62,324 nucleotides of DNA from an uncultured Lachnospiraceae bacterium (GCA_905234595.1 CAJOID010000036.1:52552-114875), one strand, 5' to 3'. Counted from the stretch's first letter, positions 10,786 to 20,752 are shown. The notes: a model not told the origin generated them from the sequence alone. Program-made: numbers and translations.

Positions 10786-13700
10786 GATCAAAAAAGTCGA
10801 GAATAAAGATAACGAATATACCATCACAAATACTCATGTGCCCGAGACCATAAGCGTAAGGGGCAGTAAGGACTGGGATGATTCGAATAATCAGGATGGC
10901 GTAAGACCTGCAAGCATCACCGTGAAGCTGAATGCCAAAAATGTGGCTATGGATGAGAGGACCACCACGGCTTCGGCACCTGATTACAACTGGATATTCA
11001 CTGATCTCCCGAGATATCATGACGGAGTTGAGATCATTTATGAAGCTACCGAGGTTCAGACCGATGAGCTGACAGCCAGGGGATATGAACTGACCGGTAC
11101 TTCTGAAGCATCCCGTGATGATGAGGGCAACTATCAGGGAATCATATTCACTAATAAGCATGTACCTGCAACCGTAGAGATCATCGGCAGCAAGACATGG
11201 GATGATAATGATAACCAGGACGGTATCAGACCTGAAAGCATATTCGTACAGCTCTATGCAGACGGAAACGCTCTGGGTGCTCCCAAGACTGTTAGAGCAG
11301 GCGATGACAACAGCTGGAGCTGGAGCTTCACGGGACTGCCCAGATACTCTAATGGCAGACAGATCGTTTACACTGTTCAGGAGATCCTTCCTGAAGGAGT
11401 TGATTATACGCTGACTAATACCGATGCGGGCAGCTATGATGCAACTACCGGCAATAAGACCGGGATCGTATTTACCAATAAGCATACCCCTGCAACCATG
11501 AGCATCAGCGGTATCAAGACATGGAATGATGCCAATAATCAGGACGGTAAGCGTCCGGCCAGCATTACTGTCATCCTGCGCAAGTCGGTTGACGGACAGC
11601 CCAGCGTCAAGGCCGGTGAGACCACGGCAAGCGCTGAATCCAACTGGGAGTGGGGCTTTACGGGACTTCCTAAGTTTGAAAGAGGTAAAGCGATCACATA
11701 TTCGGTAGAAGAGACCGGTATACCTGCAGGATATACAGGTGAACTTACCAATGCAGGACGTGAGAACGAGCACGGTAATGTGGTAGATGTTGAGTTTACC
11801 AATACATATACACCTGAGACTACATTCATCGAAGGTACCAAGGTATGGGATGATGCAAATGATCAGGACGGAGCCAGACCTGCAAGCGTTACTATCAATC
11901 TGTATAAGAATACCGAGTCCACGGCATTCCGTACGCTGGTTCTGACACCGGATGACAAAACACCCAATACCTGGAACTGGAGATTTGATAATCTGCCCAA
12001 GTATTCCGGCGGACAGCTTATAACCTATCGGGTAGAGGAAGTAGCTGTACAGGGTTATGAGGCACCTGCATACAACGATGATCACACAGTCATAACCAAC
12101 AGGAGAGTTCCCGATACCGTAGAAGTGAAGGGTATCAAGATATGGAGTGATGCTCATAATCAGGACGGCAAGAGACCCGAATCCGTAACTATACATCTGC
12201 TGGCTGATACTGCAGATACCGGCAAGAGTGTGACTCTGAATGCAACAACCGGATGGGAGTTCAGCTTCACGAATCTGCCGAAGAACAGTAACGGACACAA
12301 GATCGTTTATACCGTAACAGAGGATACTGTAGAAGGATATTCAACGGTCATCACAGGCGACAGCAGCATTGATAATCCTTATTACACAGTCACTAACAGT
12401 TATACTCCCGGTGAGGTAGCGGTATCCGGTACCAAGGTATGGGATGATGATAATGATAAGGACGGCTTAAGGCCGCAGACTATCACGATCCGTCTGCTCG
12501 CGGACGGTAAGAAGACGGGGGATTCCTGCATAGCACGTGCATCTGAAGGATACACATGGAAATTTGAGCATCTGCCCGAATATGCAGGCGGAAGCAAGAT
12601 CACATATACCGTTACGGAAGATGAAGTATCCGGATATACCACAGCGATAGAATCCGCAGGAACCAACCAGTGGACTATCATCAATACCCATGGATCCGAG
12701 AAGATCGACTTAAGCGGTAAGAAGACCTGGGATGATGCAGGCGATCAGGATGGTGTAAGACCTGAATCCATAACTGTCAACCTGCTCGCTGATGGTACAG
12801 TTGTACAGAGTAAGACCGTGACCGGAGAGAATGACTGGGCATATACATTTACCGGTCTTGATAAGTACAGAGATCACGGAACCGAGATCAAATATACGGT
12901 TACCGAGAACACGATCCAGATCCCTGCAGGTCATAACGGACAGTATCAGGTTACATATGACGGATTGAACATAAAGAATACCTTCAAACCTGAAACTGTG
13001 GAAGTAGAGGGCCACAAGACATGGGATGATGCAGGTAACCAGGATGGTGTAAGACCCAAGAGCATTAAGGTATATCTGAAGGTCAACGGATCGATCTCCC
13101 AGACGGTCGATGTGCCTGTGGCAGAGGATGGAAGCGCAAGCTGGAAGTTCACCGATCTGCCCAAGTATTCGAACCACGGAGAAGAGATCGAGTATACCAT
13201 AGATGAGGAGCCTGTAGCACAGTATGTAAAAGCTGTGAACGGTTACAATCTTGTTAATACACATACCCCTCAGCTTACGGATATTGTAGGACACAAGGTT
13301 TGGAATGACGCAGATGATCAGGATGGAATAAGACCTGAGAGCATAAGCGTACAGCTGCAGGCTAACGGCGTAGATGTAGCAGGAAGAAGCGCCACAGTAA
13401 ATGCTGCAACCAACTGGGCGTTCGAGTTCAAGGATCTTCCGATGTTCGAAAACGGTAAGGCTATAGTATATACCGTAGTGGAATCGGGTGTAACGGACTA
13501 TGAAGTATCCTATGACGGAACCGGTACATATGAGCTCACAGTCACCAACACACATGATCCGGATTATGTCGGACTCACTGTCAATAAGAACTGGATCGGC
13601 GGTACTGCTGTAGGTAAAAATGTAGATATCAGTGTGGAAGGTCATACAAAAGACGGTTCGAGAGTAGTAGGCCCTCTGACCTATAAGGTATCCGGACCTG

Positions 13701-15745
13701 ACTGGACCTTTGAGATCACACCTGAAAGCAGGGTATTGCCGAAGAACTACAAGGGAGAGCCTATACAGTACTACGTAACCGAAACGGTTCCTCAGGATGC
13801 GGCATTTATCCAGGTTGATGTAAACGGTGCGAAGTTTAACGGATCGGTTAAGGCAACATCAGATGCCACCGGAGATGCGTTCACTGCAGATCTCTATAAC
13901 CTGGCACTTACCCAGATAACCGTCCTGAAGCAGTGGGAGAATGATCCCGGATACTTCGGCGGCAACGGATATGTGGATGTAACCCTTCTGGCTGACGGCA
14001 GAGTATATAAGAACGCGCAGATCAGGGAAACAGATGACTGGAAGTATACATTTACCGATCTGCCGGTATATAACTCAGACGGAAGCAAGATCGTATATAC
14101 GGTAACAGAGAATACGAGACTGGCAGAGTACAATTCGGCAAACGGCGGACAACCTGTGATCGATATCAGCCAGTTTGCAGAGACGGGTACTATCATAGTC
14201 GAGAACGTACTCGATCCTCTGTCACTGACAGTGAACAAGCAGTGGCTCGGAGATCCCGAGGGAACAACACATGCTGATATCACTGTAAATATCATGAGCA
14301 GTGTGGATCTGAAGGGAACCGCTCTGTCTGTATTCGACAGGATACGTAAGGTTCTCGGTGCAGACAGCAGCAAGTGGTATCAGTACACCACGGTTACCCT
14401 GGGAGAGTCCAATAACTGGACTACCACAGTGAACGATCTGCCCAGATACGCCAAGGTAGGTAATGAAGTAGTGAAGGTAAGTTATGCGGTTGAAGAACCC
14501 GACGTACCTGAAGGATACACTTCCGTAACCAACGTAGACGGCAGCATTGCAACAGTTATCAACACCGGATATACGTCTGTAGCAGGCTTCAAGACCTGGG
14601 AAGACGGATCCAATATAGTAGGCTATCGTCCCGGATCAGCTGACTTCGCAGCACTGATAGGCCTCTATCAGGATGGCAAGCAGTTTACGACCGGTGCAGA
14701 TGCCGCACACTTCAGATGGCTGGATACAGCAGGCGATACATGGAGCTTCGAATTCTACGATCTGCCTGCCGGACATACCTACACCATCGGCGAGCTGGCA
14801 AGAGTGCTCGGTTACGGCGAACCTACCATAGACGGTTACACCATCAGGAATCCTCTTGAGTTTACTCAGATCGGTGTGACCAAGGTATGGGATGATATGG
14901 ACAACGCATATGCATCCAGACCTGCAAGCATAGCATTCAGACTGCTGGCTAACGGAACACAGGCAAATATCGCAGGTGTTACCCCGATAGTAACTCTGGA
15001 CAACGTGAGCGGAGCTTCCTACATATGGAAGAACCTGCCTGTCAATGACAGAAACGGAAACAGGATCGCATATAATGTCGAGGAAGTATCCGTACCTGCA
15101 GGATATACCGCAAATGTCAGAAGAGACGGTGACATGTTCACCATAACCAACAGTTACAGACCCGGCGAGACTCAGATAAGTGTAAACAAGGTATGGGATG
15201 ACCAGAATGATGCAGCAGGTATGAGACCTGCATCCATACAGGTAGCGCTTACCAGAAACGGAGCTGATCTTGAGACAGTTACTCTGAGTGCGGCTAACAA
15301 CTGGAGTTATACCTGGAGCGGACTTCCCACCGTACTGTCGGATGGCTCCGGAACCAGGGCAGAGTATTCGGTACGTGAGGTAAGCCAGATACTCGGATAT
15401 TCGGTAAGCATCAGCGGCGGCGGAGAATCATACACGATCACCAACTACTACCGTCAGCCCGAGACACCTCCTACCCCTCCGGATAATCCTCCGGAAGAGA
15501 ACGGCGGAAGAAGAGGCGGCACACCTACACAGCCTCCGTACACCATACCCGATGAACCTACACCTCTGGCAGGTCTCTCGGAGGTACTCGGAGCCAGACG
15601 TGCACCTAATCCTTCCGTACTGGGAGCAAGACGTTCACCTCAGACGGGTGATACATCCAATGCAGCTGCATTTGTGGCAGCCATGGCATCCGCAGGAGCC
15701 ATGATGGGAGCGTGGTTCTCGATGCGCAAGCGCAAAAAAGGATGA
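10769..15745 (+). CDS. Giant Cna-B-module sortase-anchored adhesin, 3' portion after the frameshift
   Basis: This reading frame resumes the tenth Cna-B module at SGYSVEIKK and carries about 15 more modules, then a Pro-rich wall-spanning stretch (PPTPPDNPPEENGG). It ends in a sorting signal: SPQTGD, a hydrophobic segment and the basic tail RKRKKG. A sortase would cleave in SPQTG and link the protein to the wall. No start codon or ribosome site exists at the junction, so this half is not expected to be made alone. Modules 20-23 (about 13560-14870) are more divergent. The full product would be about 4190 residues. Duplicated LGARR units before SPQTG resemble sorting tails in other Lachnospiraceae surface proteins (from memory). 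A terminator follows at 15770. Confidence 0.83.
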   Translation, partial: SGYSVEIKKVENKDNEYTITNTHVPETISVRGSKDWDDSNNQDGVRPASITVKLNAKNVAMDERTTTASAPDYNWIFTDLPRYHDGVEIIYEATEVQTDELTARGYELTGTSEASRDDEGNYQGIIFTNKHVPATVEIIGSKTWDDNDNQDGIRPESIFVQLYADGNALGAPKTVRAGDDNSWSWSFTGLPRYSNGRQIVYTVQEILPEGVDYTLTNTDAGSYDATTGNKTGIVFTNKHTPATMSISGIKTWNDANNQDGKRPASITVILRKSVDGQPSVKAGETTASAESNWEWGFTGLPKFERGKAITYSVEETGIPAGYTGELTNAGRENEHGNVVDVEFTNTYTPETTFIEGTKVWDDANDQDGARPASVTINLYKNTESTAFRTLVLTPDDKTPNTWNWRFDNLPKYSGGQLITYRVEEVAVQGYEAPAYNDDHTVITNRRVPDTVEVKGIKIWSDAHNQDGKRPESVTIHLLADTADTGKSVTLNATTGWEFSFTNLPKNSNGHKIVYTVTEDTVEGYSTVITGDSSIDNPYYTVTNSYTPGEVAVSGTKVWDDDNDKDGLRPQTITIRLLADGKKTGDSCIARASEGYTWKFEHLPEYAGGSKITYTVTEDEVSGYTTAIESAGTNQWTIINTHGSEKIDLSGKKTWDDAGDQDGVRPESITVNLLADGTVVQSKTVTGENDWAYTFTGLDKYRDHGTEIKYTVTENTIQIPAGHNGQYQVTYDGLNIKNTFKPETVEVEGHKTWDDAGNQDGVRPKSIKVYLKVNGSISQTVDVPVAEDGSASWKFTDLPKYSNHGEEIEYTIDEEPVAQYVKAVNGYNLVNTHTPQLTDIVGHKVWNDADDQDGIRPESISVQLQANGVDVAGRSATVNAATNWAFEFKDLPMFENGKAIVYTVVESGVTDYEVSYDGTGTYELTVTNTHDPDYVGLTVNKNWIGGTAVGKNVDISVEGHTKDGSRVVGPLTYKVSGPDWTFEITPESRVLPKNYKGEPIQYYVTETVPQDAAFIQVDVNGAKFNGSVKATSDATGDAFTADLYNLALTQITVLKQWENDPGYFGGNGYVDVTLLADGRVYKNAQIRETDDWKYTFTDLPVYNSDGSKIVYTVTENTRLAEYNSANGGQPVIDISQFAETGTIIVENVLDPLSLTVNKQWLGDPEGTTHADITVNIMSSVDLKGTALSVFDRIRKVLGADSSKWYQYTTVTLGESNNWTTTVNDLPRYAKVGNEVVKVSYAVEEPDVPEGYTSVTNVDGSIATVINTGYTSVAGFKTWEDGSNIVGYRPGSADFAALIGLYQDGKQFTTGADAAHFRWLDTAGDTWSFEFYDLPAGHTYTIGELARVLGYGEPTIDGYTIRNPLEFTQIGVTKVWDDMDNAYASRPASIAFRLLANGTQANIAGVTPIVTLDNVSGASYIWKNLPVNDRNGNRIAYNVEEVSVPAGYTANVRRDGDMFTITNSYRPGETQISVNKVWDDQNDAAGMRPASIQVALTRNGADLETVTLSAANNWSYTWSGLPTVLSDGSGTRAEYSVREVSQILGYSVSISGGGESYTITNYYRQPETPPTPPDNPPEENGGRRGGTPTQPPYTIPDEPTPLAGLSEVLGARRAPNPSVLGARRSPQTGDTSNAAAFVAAMASAGAMMGAWFSMRKRKKG

Positions 15746-15769
15746 TGACTATCATTAACGATTAAAGAG

Positions 15770-15803
15770 ATCACACCGGTCATTGCGGCCGGTGTGATTT
15801 TGC
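15770..15803 (+). terminator. Rho-independent terminator after the adhesin gene
   Basis: ATCACACCGG (15770-15779) pairs perfectly with CCGGTGTGAT (15789-15798), followed by TTTTG. It ends adhesin transcription before the foldase gene. Confidence 0.88.
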
Positions 15804-15854
15804 GCTATACTGTAAACGTTGTGGTTTTATTTAACTTATTGAGGAGTGCTTGTT

Positions 15855-17156
15855 ATGAACGATAGTGAATTAAAGGAGATCAACGATACGATCGATACTG
15901 TTGAAGATGCAGCCGAAGAGTTGGAGGATGCGGCAGATACAGTACAGTCATCCGGTGAGAAAAAAACGGAGTCGGATAAATCTCACTCTCAGCAGAAGAG
16001 AGAGCAGCGCCGCAAGGAAGTGGCACAGGCAAGACGCCGCGCCAGATCCGCTCAGATCATCGGATATATAAGCCTGGCAGTAGTGGCAGCACTGGTAGTA
16101 TGGGGAGTAGCCGTACTTATCATGAAACAGATGGATAAGGTGAGCCCCAATGAGAATTATTCCGATGGTCTGGAGGCAACCGGATACATATCCGGAGTTA
16201 AGGCATCAGATAAGATCACGCTTCCCGACTACAAGAATATCTCCGTACCGTATGCCGAGATAGAGTTTAAGGATGACGAGATCGATGCCGAGATAGATAA
16301 TCTGCTCAGCGGATATAATAATCTGAATACCGACGAGTCCGCTCAGGTTAAGGACGGAGACGAAGTGGAGATCGCATATGTCGGTACTATAGACGGAGCG
16401 GAGTTTGAAGGCGGAAGCTCCGAATCCTATAAGCTGACGATCGGTTCAGGTACCTTCATACCCGGATTCGAAGACCAGCTCATAGGTGCTGGCGTAGGTT
16501 CTACCGTGGAGGTGAATGTTACATTCCCCGAGGATTACCGAAATGCTGATGTTGCGGGTAAGGATGCTGTATTCACGGTAGATGTAAAAGGTGTTTACGA
16601 GGATGCGGTATTTGATGATGAGTTCGTTAAGACCAATTTAAGCGACAAGGCATCCACAGCCGACGGATACCGCGAGTATGTCCGCAGTACACATGAAGAT
16701 GAGAATCTGGAGACGTATCTGAAGGATTATCTGAAGGAGAATACGACTGTGAATTCATACCCTTCCAAATATCTGAAAGCACTTAAGGGTATCAAGATGT
16801 ATGACGACCAGCAGTCGTATGAGTATATGAATCAGTTCTATCAGAGTTATTACGGATCGGCTGCATATGACTCTTTTGAGTCTTATATCGGTACTTCGAT
16901 GAATGAGTATTATCAGACGCTTAAGGATCAGGCAAAAGAGACCTGCAAGGATAACATGATCTATCAGGCGATAGTAGAGCAGGAAGGAGCCGTAGCTGAT
17001 GCTGCATATTACAGGGCTAAACTGGTAGCTGACGGTCAGACAGAAGACTACTATGATACACTGGTGACTACTTCCGGCGAGCCTTTCGTACTGCAGCAGG
17101 CGATCGCTGCCAAGGCTCTGGAGATAGTTAAAGCCGGTGCAAGCGTTCAGAAATAA
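15855..17156 (+). CDS. Membrane-anchored trigger factor/FKBP-type peptidyl-prolyl isomerase-like foldase
   Basis: This 433-residue protein has an acidic N-terminus, a basic segment (QRRKEVAQARRRARSAQ) and one transmembrane helix at about residues 67-90. A FKBP-type isomerase domain follows at about 162-250 (DGDEVEIAYVGTIDGAEFEGG..IGSGTFIPGFEDQLIG), then a trigger-factor-like helical C-terminal arm. It lacks the ribosome-binding domain of cytosolic trigger factor. The charge pattern places the FKBP and chaperone parts outside the membrane. I chose the ATG at 15855 after GAGGAG (15841-15846) over a GTG at 15846. It probably folds secreted proteins. Its position directly after the giant adhesin suggests that client, but an intervening terminator means this is inference only. 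Confidence 0.82.
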   Translation: MNDSELKEINDTIDTVEDAAEELEDAADTVQSSGEKKTESDKSHSQQKREQRRKEVAQARRRARSAQIIGYISLAVVAALVVWGVAVLIMKQMDKVSPNENYSDGLEATGYISGVKASDKITLPDYKNISVPYAEIEFKDDEIDAEIDNLLSGYNNLNTDESAQVKDGDEVEIAYVGTIDGAEFEGGSSESYKLTIGSGTFIPGFEDQLIGAGVGSTVEVNVTFPEDYRNADVAGKDAVFTVDVKGVYEDAVFDDEFVKTNLSDKASTADGYREYVRSTHEDENLETYLKDYLKENTTVNSYPSKYLKALKGIKMYDDQQSYEYMNQFYQSYYGSAAYDSFESYIGTSMNEYYQTLKDQAKETCKDNMIYQAIVEQEGAVADAAYYRAKLVADGQTEDYYDTLVTTSGEPFVLQQAIAAKALEIVKAGASVQK

Positions 17157-17168
17157 TACGGAAACATA

Positions 17169-17744
17169 TCAGCGCAGGCGGCCGGCTTCATAGCTGCGGC
17201 GCATCATAAGAGCATCTTTGAATCTTTCATACCTGTCGGATACACGTCCGGCAGGTATTTCTATATCAAGGACAGTTGACATGATATCGATCATATCATC
17301 GTCCACTTTATAGTGCAGGCGGGAGAGTATCTCGAGACGCTGTTCATACGTATCCGCATCAAGAAAAGCCTCAACATCAGGGTCGAGGGAAACGGTACCA
17401 TCGTCAGGATCGGGAGGGACAGAACCCTTTTCGGAAGAGGGGCTGCTTACAGACTGAATCGATGTAACGGCCGGCTCCGGCGATGCTGTGACGGGGCTTA
17501 CAAGCTCAAATCTGTACTTCTGAGTCACATCGGGATACTTCTCGTGATCGACCTCGCTCATGAACATATCGAGCGGTCTTACATAATATCTGTAGTCTCC
17601 GTAGAGGGCCTGATATACCACACACTCCCTGCCGTCTTCGGAATCAACGGCGATACAGTTTATCTGATAGGTGTTACCCTTGAAATGCCTGTATATCTGA
17701 TGGGGTATGGGACGCTGTCTTTTGTTGATATTATTATCATTCAT
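17169..17744 (-). CDS. DUF1653 domain protein
   Basis: This 191-residue soluble protein has an N-terminal DUF1653 domain (about residues 8-72): IYRHFKGNTYQINCIA, VVYQALYGDYRYYVRPLDMF and HEKYPDVTQKYRF match the family pattern. A Ser/Pro/Asp-rich linker and a helical C-terminal domain of about 70 residues follow; I do not recognise the latter. The function of DUF1653 is not established. The ATG at 17744 gives MNDNNINKRQRP. No Shine-Dalgarno is visible there, and a TATACT box lies only about 9 nt upstream on the minus strand, so a very short leader is possible. A start 24 nt upstream exists but is inside that box. The gene is convergent with the foldase gene, 12 nt away. Confidence 0.75.
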   Translation of the reverse strand: MNDNNINKRQRPIPHQIYRHFKGNTYQINCIAVDSEDGRECVVYQALYGDYRYYVRPLDMFMSEVDHEKYPDVTQKYRFELVSPVTASPEPAVTSIQSVSSPSSEKGSVPPDPDDGTVSLDPDVEAFLDADTYEQRLEILSRLHYKVDDDMIDIMSTVLDIEIPAGRVSDRYERFKDALMMRRSYEAGRLR

Positions 17745-17839
17745 GTAAACAGTATACCAAAAAAACATATTTGTAGTGGAATTATTTTGATATTCAAGGT
17801 ATACTAAAAACGTTGAGATTAAAATCTGAGGAGGACATT

Positions 17840-18727
17840 ATGAGCAATTATATTTTATCATGCTGTTCGACCGCCGATGGCGATCAGGAATTCTTTGATT
17901 CCAGAGATATACACTTTGCCTGCTTCCATTTCTTCCTGGACGGAGTAGAGTATGAGGATGACCTGGGTAATTCCATGCCGTTTGATAAGTTCTACCAGGC
18001 TATGGCAGACGGCGCGATGACCAAGACTTCCCAGCTCAACGTTGAGGAGTTTACAGAGTATTTCACGCCTTTCCTTGAAGATGGTAAGGATATACTGCAT
18101 CTGAGCCTTAGTTCAGGTATATCCGGGGTAGTCAATGCAGCGCGTATAGCTGCTGATGATCTCTCCGAGAAGTATCCCGACCGCAAGATCTATATAGTAG
18201 ATTCACTGGCAGCTTCTGCCGGATTCGGTCTGCTTATGGATAAGCTTGCCGACCTGCGTGATGAAGGAAAGACCATAGATGAGGTCCGGGTATTCGCAGA
18301 GGATAATAAGAAAAAACTGAACCACTGGTTCTTTACTACGGATCTGCAATACCTTGTCAGAGGCGGGCGTGTATCCAAAGCAGCCGGCTTCTTCGGTACG
18401 GCCCTGAGCATATGTCCGCTTCTCAATGTGGACTACGAAGGCAAACTGATCGCACGTGAGAAGATCCGTACCAAGAAGAAAGTCATCGAAGCGTGTGAGA
18501 AGAAGATGGAAGAGCTTGCCGAGAACAGGCTCGACTACAGCGGCAAGGTATTCATATCCAATGCATACTGCTATGAGGATGCCAGAGCACTGGCTGATCT
18601 GATCGAGTCCAGATTCCCCAAACTTGCCGAACCCGTACATATCTTTTCCATAGGAACGGTCATCGGATCTCATACCGGCCCGGGTACCGTGGCGCTGTTC
18701 TTCTGGGGTGACGAACGTTACAACTAA
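17840..18727 (+). CDS. DegV family fatty-acid-binding protein
   Basis: This 295-residue protein belongs to the DegV family, whose members bind a fatty acid and (as FakB) present it to fatty acid kinase. The N-terminus YILSCCSTAD corresponds to the usual start with a conserved Ser/Asp. LHLSLSSGISG (near residue 92) is the lipid headgroup loop, and RGGRVSKAAGFFGTALSICPLL is the typical C-domain signature. The ATG at 17840 follows GAGGAGG (17829-17835). No FakA (Dak) partner is in the window. It stands alone, ended by a terminator shared with the convergent glyA. Confidence 0.9.
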   Translation: MSNYILSCCSTADGDQEFFDSRDIHFACFHFFLDGVEYEDDLGNSMPFDKFYQAMADGAMTKTSQLNVEEFTEYFTPFLEDGKDILHLSLSSGISGVVNAARIAADDLSEKYPDRKIYIVDSLAASAGFGLLMDKLADLRDEGKTIDEVRVFAEDNKKKLNHWFFTTDLQYLVRGGRVSKAAGFFGTALSICPLLNVDYEGKLIAREKIRTKKKVIEACEKKMEELAENRLDYSGKVFISNAYCYEDARALADLIESRFPKLAEPVHIFSIGTVIGSHTGPGTVALFFWGDERYN

Positions 18728-18741
18728 ATTGAACCAAAATA

Positions 18742-18776
18742 AAAAAACCGTGCGTACATGTAAGCACGGTTTTTTT
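18742..18776. terminator. Bidirectional terminator between degV-family gene and glyA
   Basis: CCGTGC (18748-18753) pairs with GCACGG (18764-18769). The stem is flanked by an A-run (18741-18747) and a T-run (18770-18776), so the same hairpin can stop both converging genes. Confidence 0.9.
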
Positions 18777-18789
18777 ATTTTGAAATGGA

Positions 18790-20031
18790 TTACTGGATAA
18801 GAGGGTACTTCGCGGTCAGTTCATCTACGATGGCTCTGGCTTTGGCTATGCCGGAATCGCCCTCTTTGACTACGTAGCTTATGGCTTCGGCTACACGATC
18901 GAAATCACCGGTTCCGAGTCCTCTGGAGGTGGCAGCAGGAGTACCCAGGCGGATACCGCTGGTCACAAAAGGCTTCTGAGGATCGTTCGGAATGGTGTTC
19001 TTGTTTGCAGTGATATGAGCTTCATCGAGCTGCTTCTCGACAACTTTTCCGGTCAGCTCATAAGGAGTTAAGTCCATCAGCATCAGGTGGTTGTCCGTAC
19101 CGCCGGATACGATCTTGATATCCCTGCTCATCAGTCCTTTGCACAATGCCTGTGCATTATCGACGATATTCTGAGCATATACTTTAAATGAAGGATCCAG
19201 AGCTTCCTTGAAGCATACGGCCTTGGCAGCGATCACATGCATCAGAGGTCCGCCCTGTATGCCGGGGAATATAGCCTTGTTGAAATTGTATTTTGCATTA
19301 ACTTCCTCGCTGCACATGATCAGACCGCCTCTGGGACCGCGGAGAGTCTTGTGTGTGGTGGTAGTGGTCACGTGAGCGTAGGGGATTGGTGAAGGATGAA
19401 GTCCTGTAGCTACCAGACCGGCGATATGTGCTATATCGACCATGAGAACGGCACCTACTTCATCGGCAATCTCTCTGAATCTCTTGAAGTCAATGGTCCT
19501 GCAATATGCCGAAGCACCTGCAACGATCAGCTTGGGTCTGCATTCCAGAGCAATACGTCTTACTTCGTCATAATCTATGAAACCTTCGTTATTTACACCA
19601 TAAGGTACACAGTTGAAATACTTGCCGGAAAAGTTGACCGGTGAACCGTGAGAGAGGTGTCCGCCGTGATCCAGATTCATGCCCATGAATGTGTCACCGG
19701 GCTCCATGATGGCAAAGAATACGGCCATATTAGCCTGTGCACCGGAATGGGGCTGTACGTTTGCATACTCCGCACCGAACAGTTTCTTGGCACGTTCTCT
19801 GGCCAGATCCTCTACTACATCAACACACTCACATCCGCCGTAGTATCTCTTGCCGGGATATCCTTCTGCATATTTATTTGTAAGGGGTGATCCCATAGCT
19901 GCCATTACAGCCTTGCTTACCCAGTTCTCTGAAGCGATGAGCTCGATATGGCTGTTTTGTCTGTTCTGCTCGGCAACTATCGCTTCGGCTATCTCGGGAT
20001 CGATGTTTCTGACTTCATCCAAAGAATACAT
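18790..20031 (-). CDS. glyA: Serine hydroxymethyltransferase
   Basis: GlyA converts serine and tetrahydrofolate to glycine and 5,10-methylene-tetrahydrofolate, a PLP-dependent cytosolic step that supplies one-carbon units. The 413-residue length is typical. Signatures visible are [12 protein letters not shown] near the N-terminus, [26 protein letters not shown] and the PLP-lysine loop [15 protein letters not shown], with the Lys after TH. The ATG at 20031 follows GGAGG on the minus strand; upstream in-frame codons (to 20085) lack similarity. It is a single gene between convergent degV and a divergent zinc-ribbon gene. Confidence 0.97.
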   Translation of the reverse strand: MYSLDEVRNIDPEIAEAIVAEQNRQNSHIELIASENWVSKAVMAAMGSPLTNKYAEGYPGKRYYGGCECVDVVEDLARERAKKLFGAEYANVQPHSGAQANMAVFFAIMEPGDTFMGMNLDHGGHLSHGSPVNFSGKYFNCVPYGVNNEGFIDYDEVRRIALECRPKLIVAGASAYCRTIDFKRFREIADEVGAVLMVDIAHIAGLVATGLHPSPIPYAHVTTTTTHKTLRGPRGGLIMCSEEVNAKYNFNKAIFPGIQGGPLMHVIAAKAVCFKEALDPSFKVYAQNIVDNAQALCKGLMSRDIKIVSGGTDNHLMLMDLTPYELTGKVVEKQLDEAHITANKNTIPNDPQKPFVTSGIRLGTPAATSRGLGTGDFDRVAEAISYVVKEGDSGIAKARAIVDELTAKYPLIQ

Positions 20032-20157
20032 GATTTGTCCTCCATTGTTTTCGTGAATACCTGCGCAAACACGCACCTTATTCAATATATCATAGCGGTC
20101 AGCCGGCTGGCAATCAGACTTGCTTTTATTTAGATAAAAAAGTAAAATTATATAGGT

Positions 20158-20186
20158 GTCTGGATCATGAGAGTTTGATCACAGAC
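20158..20186 (+). promoter_or_regulatory. Leader hairpin upstream of the zinc-ribbon gene
   Basis: GTCTG-G-ATCA (20158-20167) can pair with TGAT-CA-CAGAC (20176-20186) across an 8-nt loop, 33 nt before the start codon. A promoter-like TTGCTT (20120-20125) and TAAAAT (20143-20148), 17 nt apart, lie just upstream, so the hairpin would be in the mRNA leader. It could protect the 5' end or be a protein site; no function is shown. Confidence 0.45.
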
Positions 20187-20218
20187 GCGAAACACGTGAG
20201 ATATAAGGAGGAAATATC

Positions 20219-20752
20219 ATGATCACTTGTCCTAAATGCGGAACCCAGTTAGAAGACGGAACCACTTTCTGCACCAACTGCGGCGCATCACTTGCTGCTC
20301 CCGATCCTGCTCCGGCACCTGCTCCGGCACCTGCACCTCAGTATCAGCAGGCACCTTACGGACAGCCCGGCGCTCAGTATCAGCAGCCTTACGGACAGCC
20401 TGCATATGCTTATGATCCTGCTGATCATACTGCAGAGTTCGATTCCGCTGAAGTTGCCGATAACAAGATCCTTGCAGTCAGCTGCTATCTCTTCGGATTC
20501 ATCGGTATCATCGTAGCTGCTCTTTTTGCCAAGGATTCCAAGTATACGAAGTTCCATGTAAAGCAGGCACTCAGACTCAGCATTGCGGAAGTACTTGCTT
20601 TTATTCCCTGTATCATCCCGATCCTCGGTTGGATCGTTACCGGTGTTCTTTTCCTCATTCTTTTCGTGGTTGAGATCATCGCAATTGTATGGGCATTCCA
20701 GGGTAAATCCAAAGATCTGCCTATGATCAAGGGTATCAAGTTCCTTCAGTGA
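20219..20752 (+). CDS. Zinc-ribbon membrane protein with Ala/Pro/Gln-rich linker (DUF4870-like)
   Basis: This 177-residue protein begins with a zinc ribbon (CPKCG...FCTNCG, residues 4-22) and continues with an AP-repeat and QYQQ/PYGQP linker (about 27-70). It ends in a C-terminal half with several hydrophobic segments (about 84-165) resembling DUF4870-type small membrane proteins. The ribbon is predicted to face the cytosol. AAGGAGG lies just upstream (20204-20210). The stop overlaps the start of the lipid kinase gene by one base, so the two are co-translated. No function is known; such proteins may sense or organise membrane processes. Confidence 0.75.
   Translation: MITCPKCGTQLEDGTTFCTNCGASLAAPDPAPAPAPAPAPQYQQAPYGQPGAQYQQPYGQPAYAYDPADHTAEFDSAEVADNKILAVSCYLFGFIGIIVAALFAKDSKYTKFHVKQALRLSIAEVLAFIPCIIPILGWIVTGVLFLILFVVEIIAIVWAFQGKSKDLPMIKGIKFLQ

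Noticed and set aside
10742..12298. A 518-codon open frame on the minus strand inside the adhesin
   Set aside because: It is antisense to repeated Cna-B modules, has no ribosome site and its composition follows the module repeats; other long antisense frames in 7-13.6 kb have the same origin.
7890..15460. Cna-B repeats as a CRISPR or tandem DNA repeat array
   Set aside because: They are diverged protein modules of about 290-330 nt in one reading frame.
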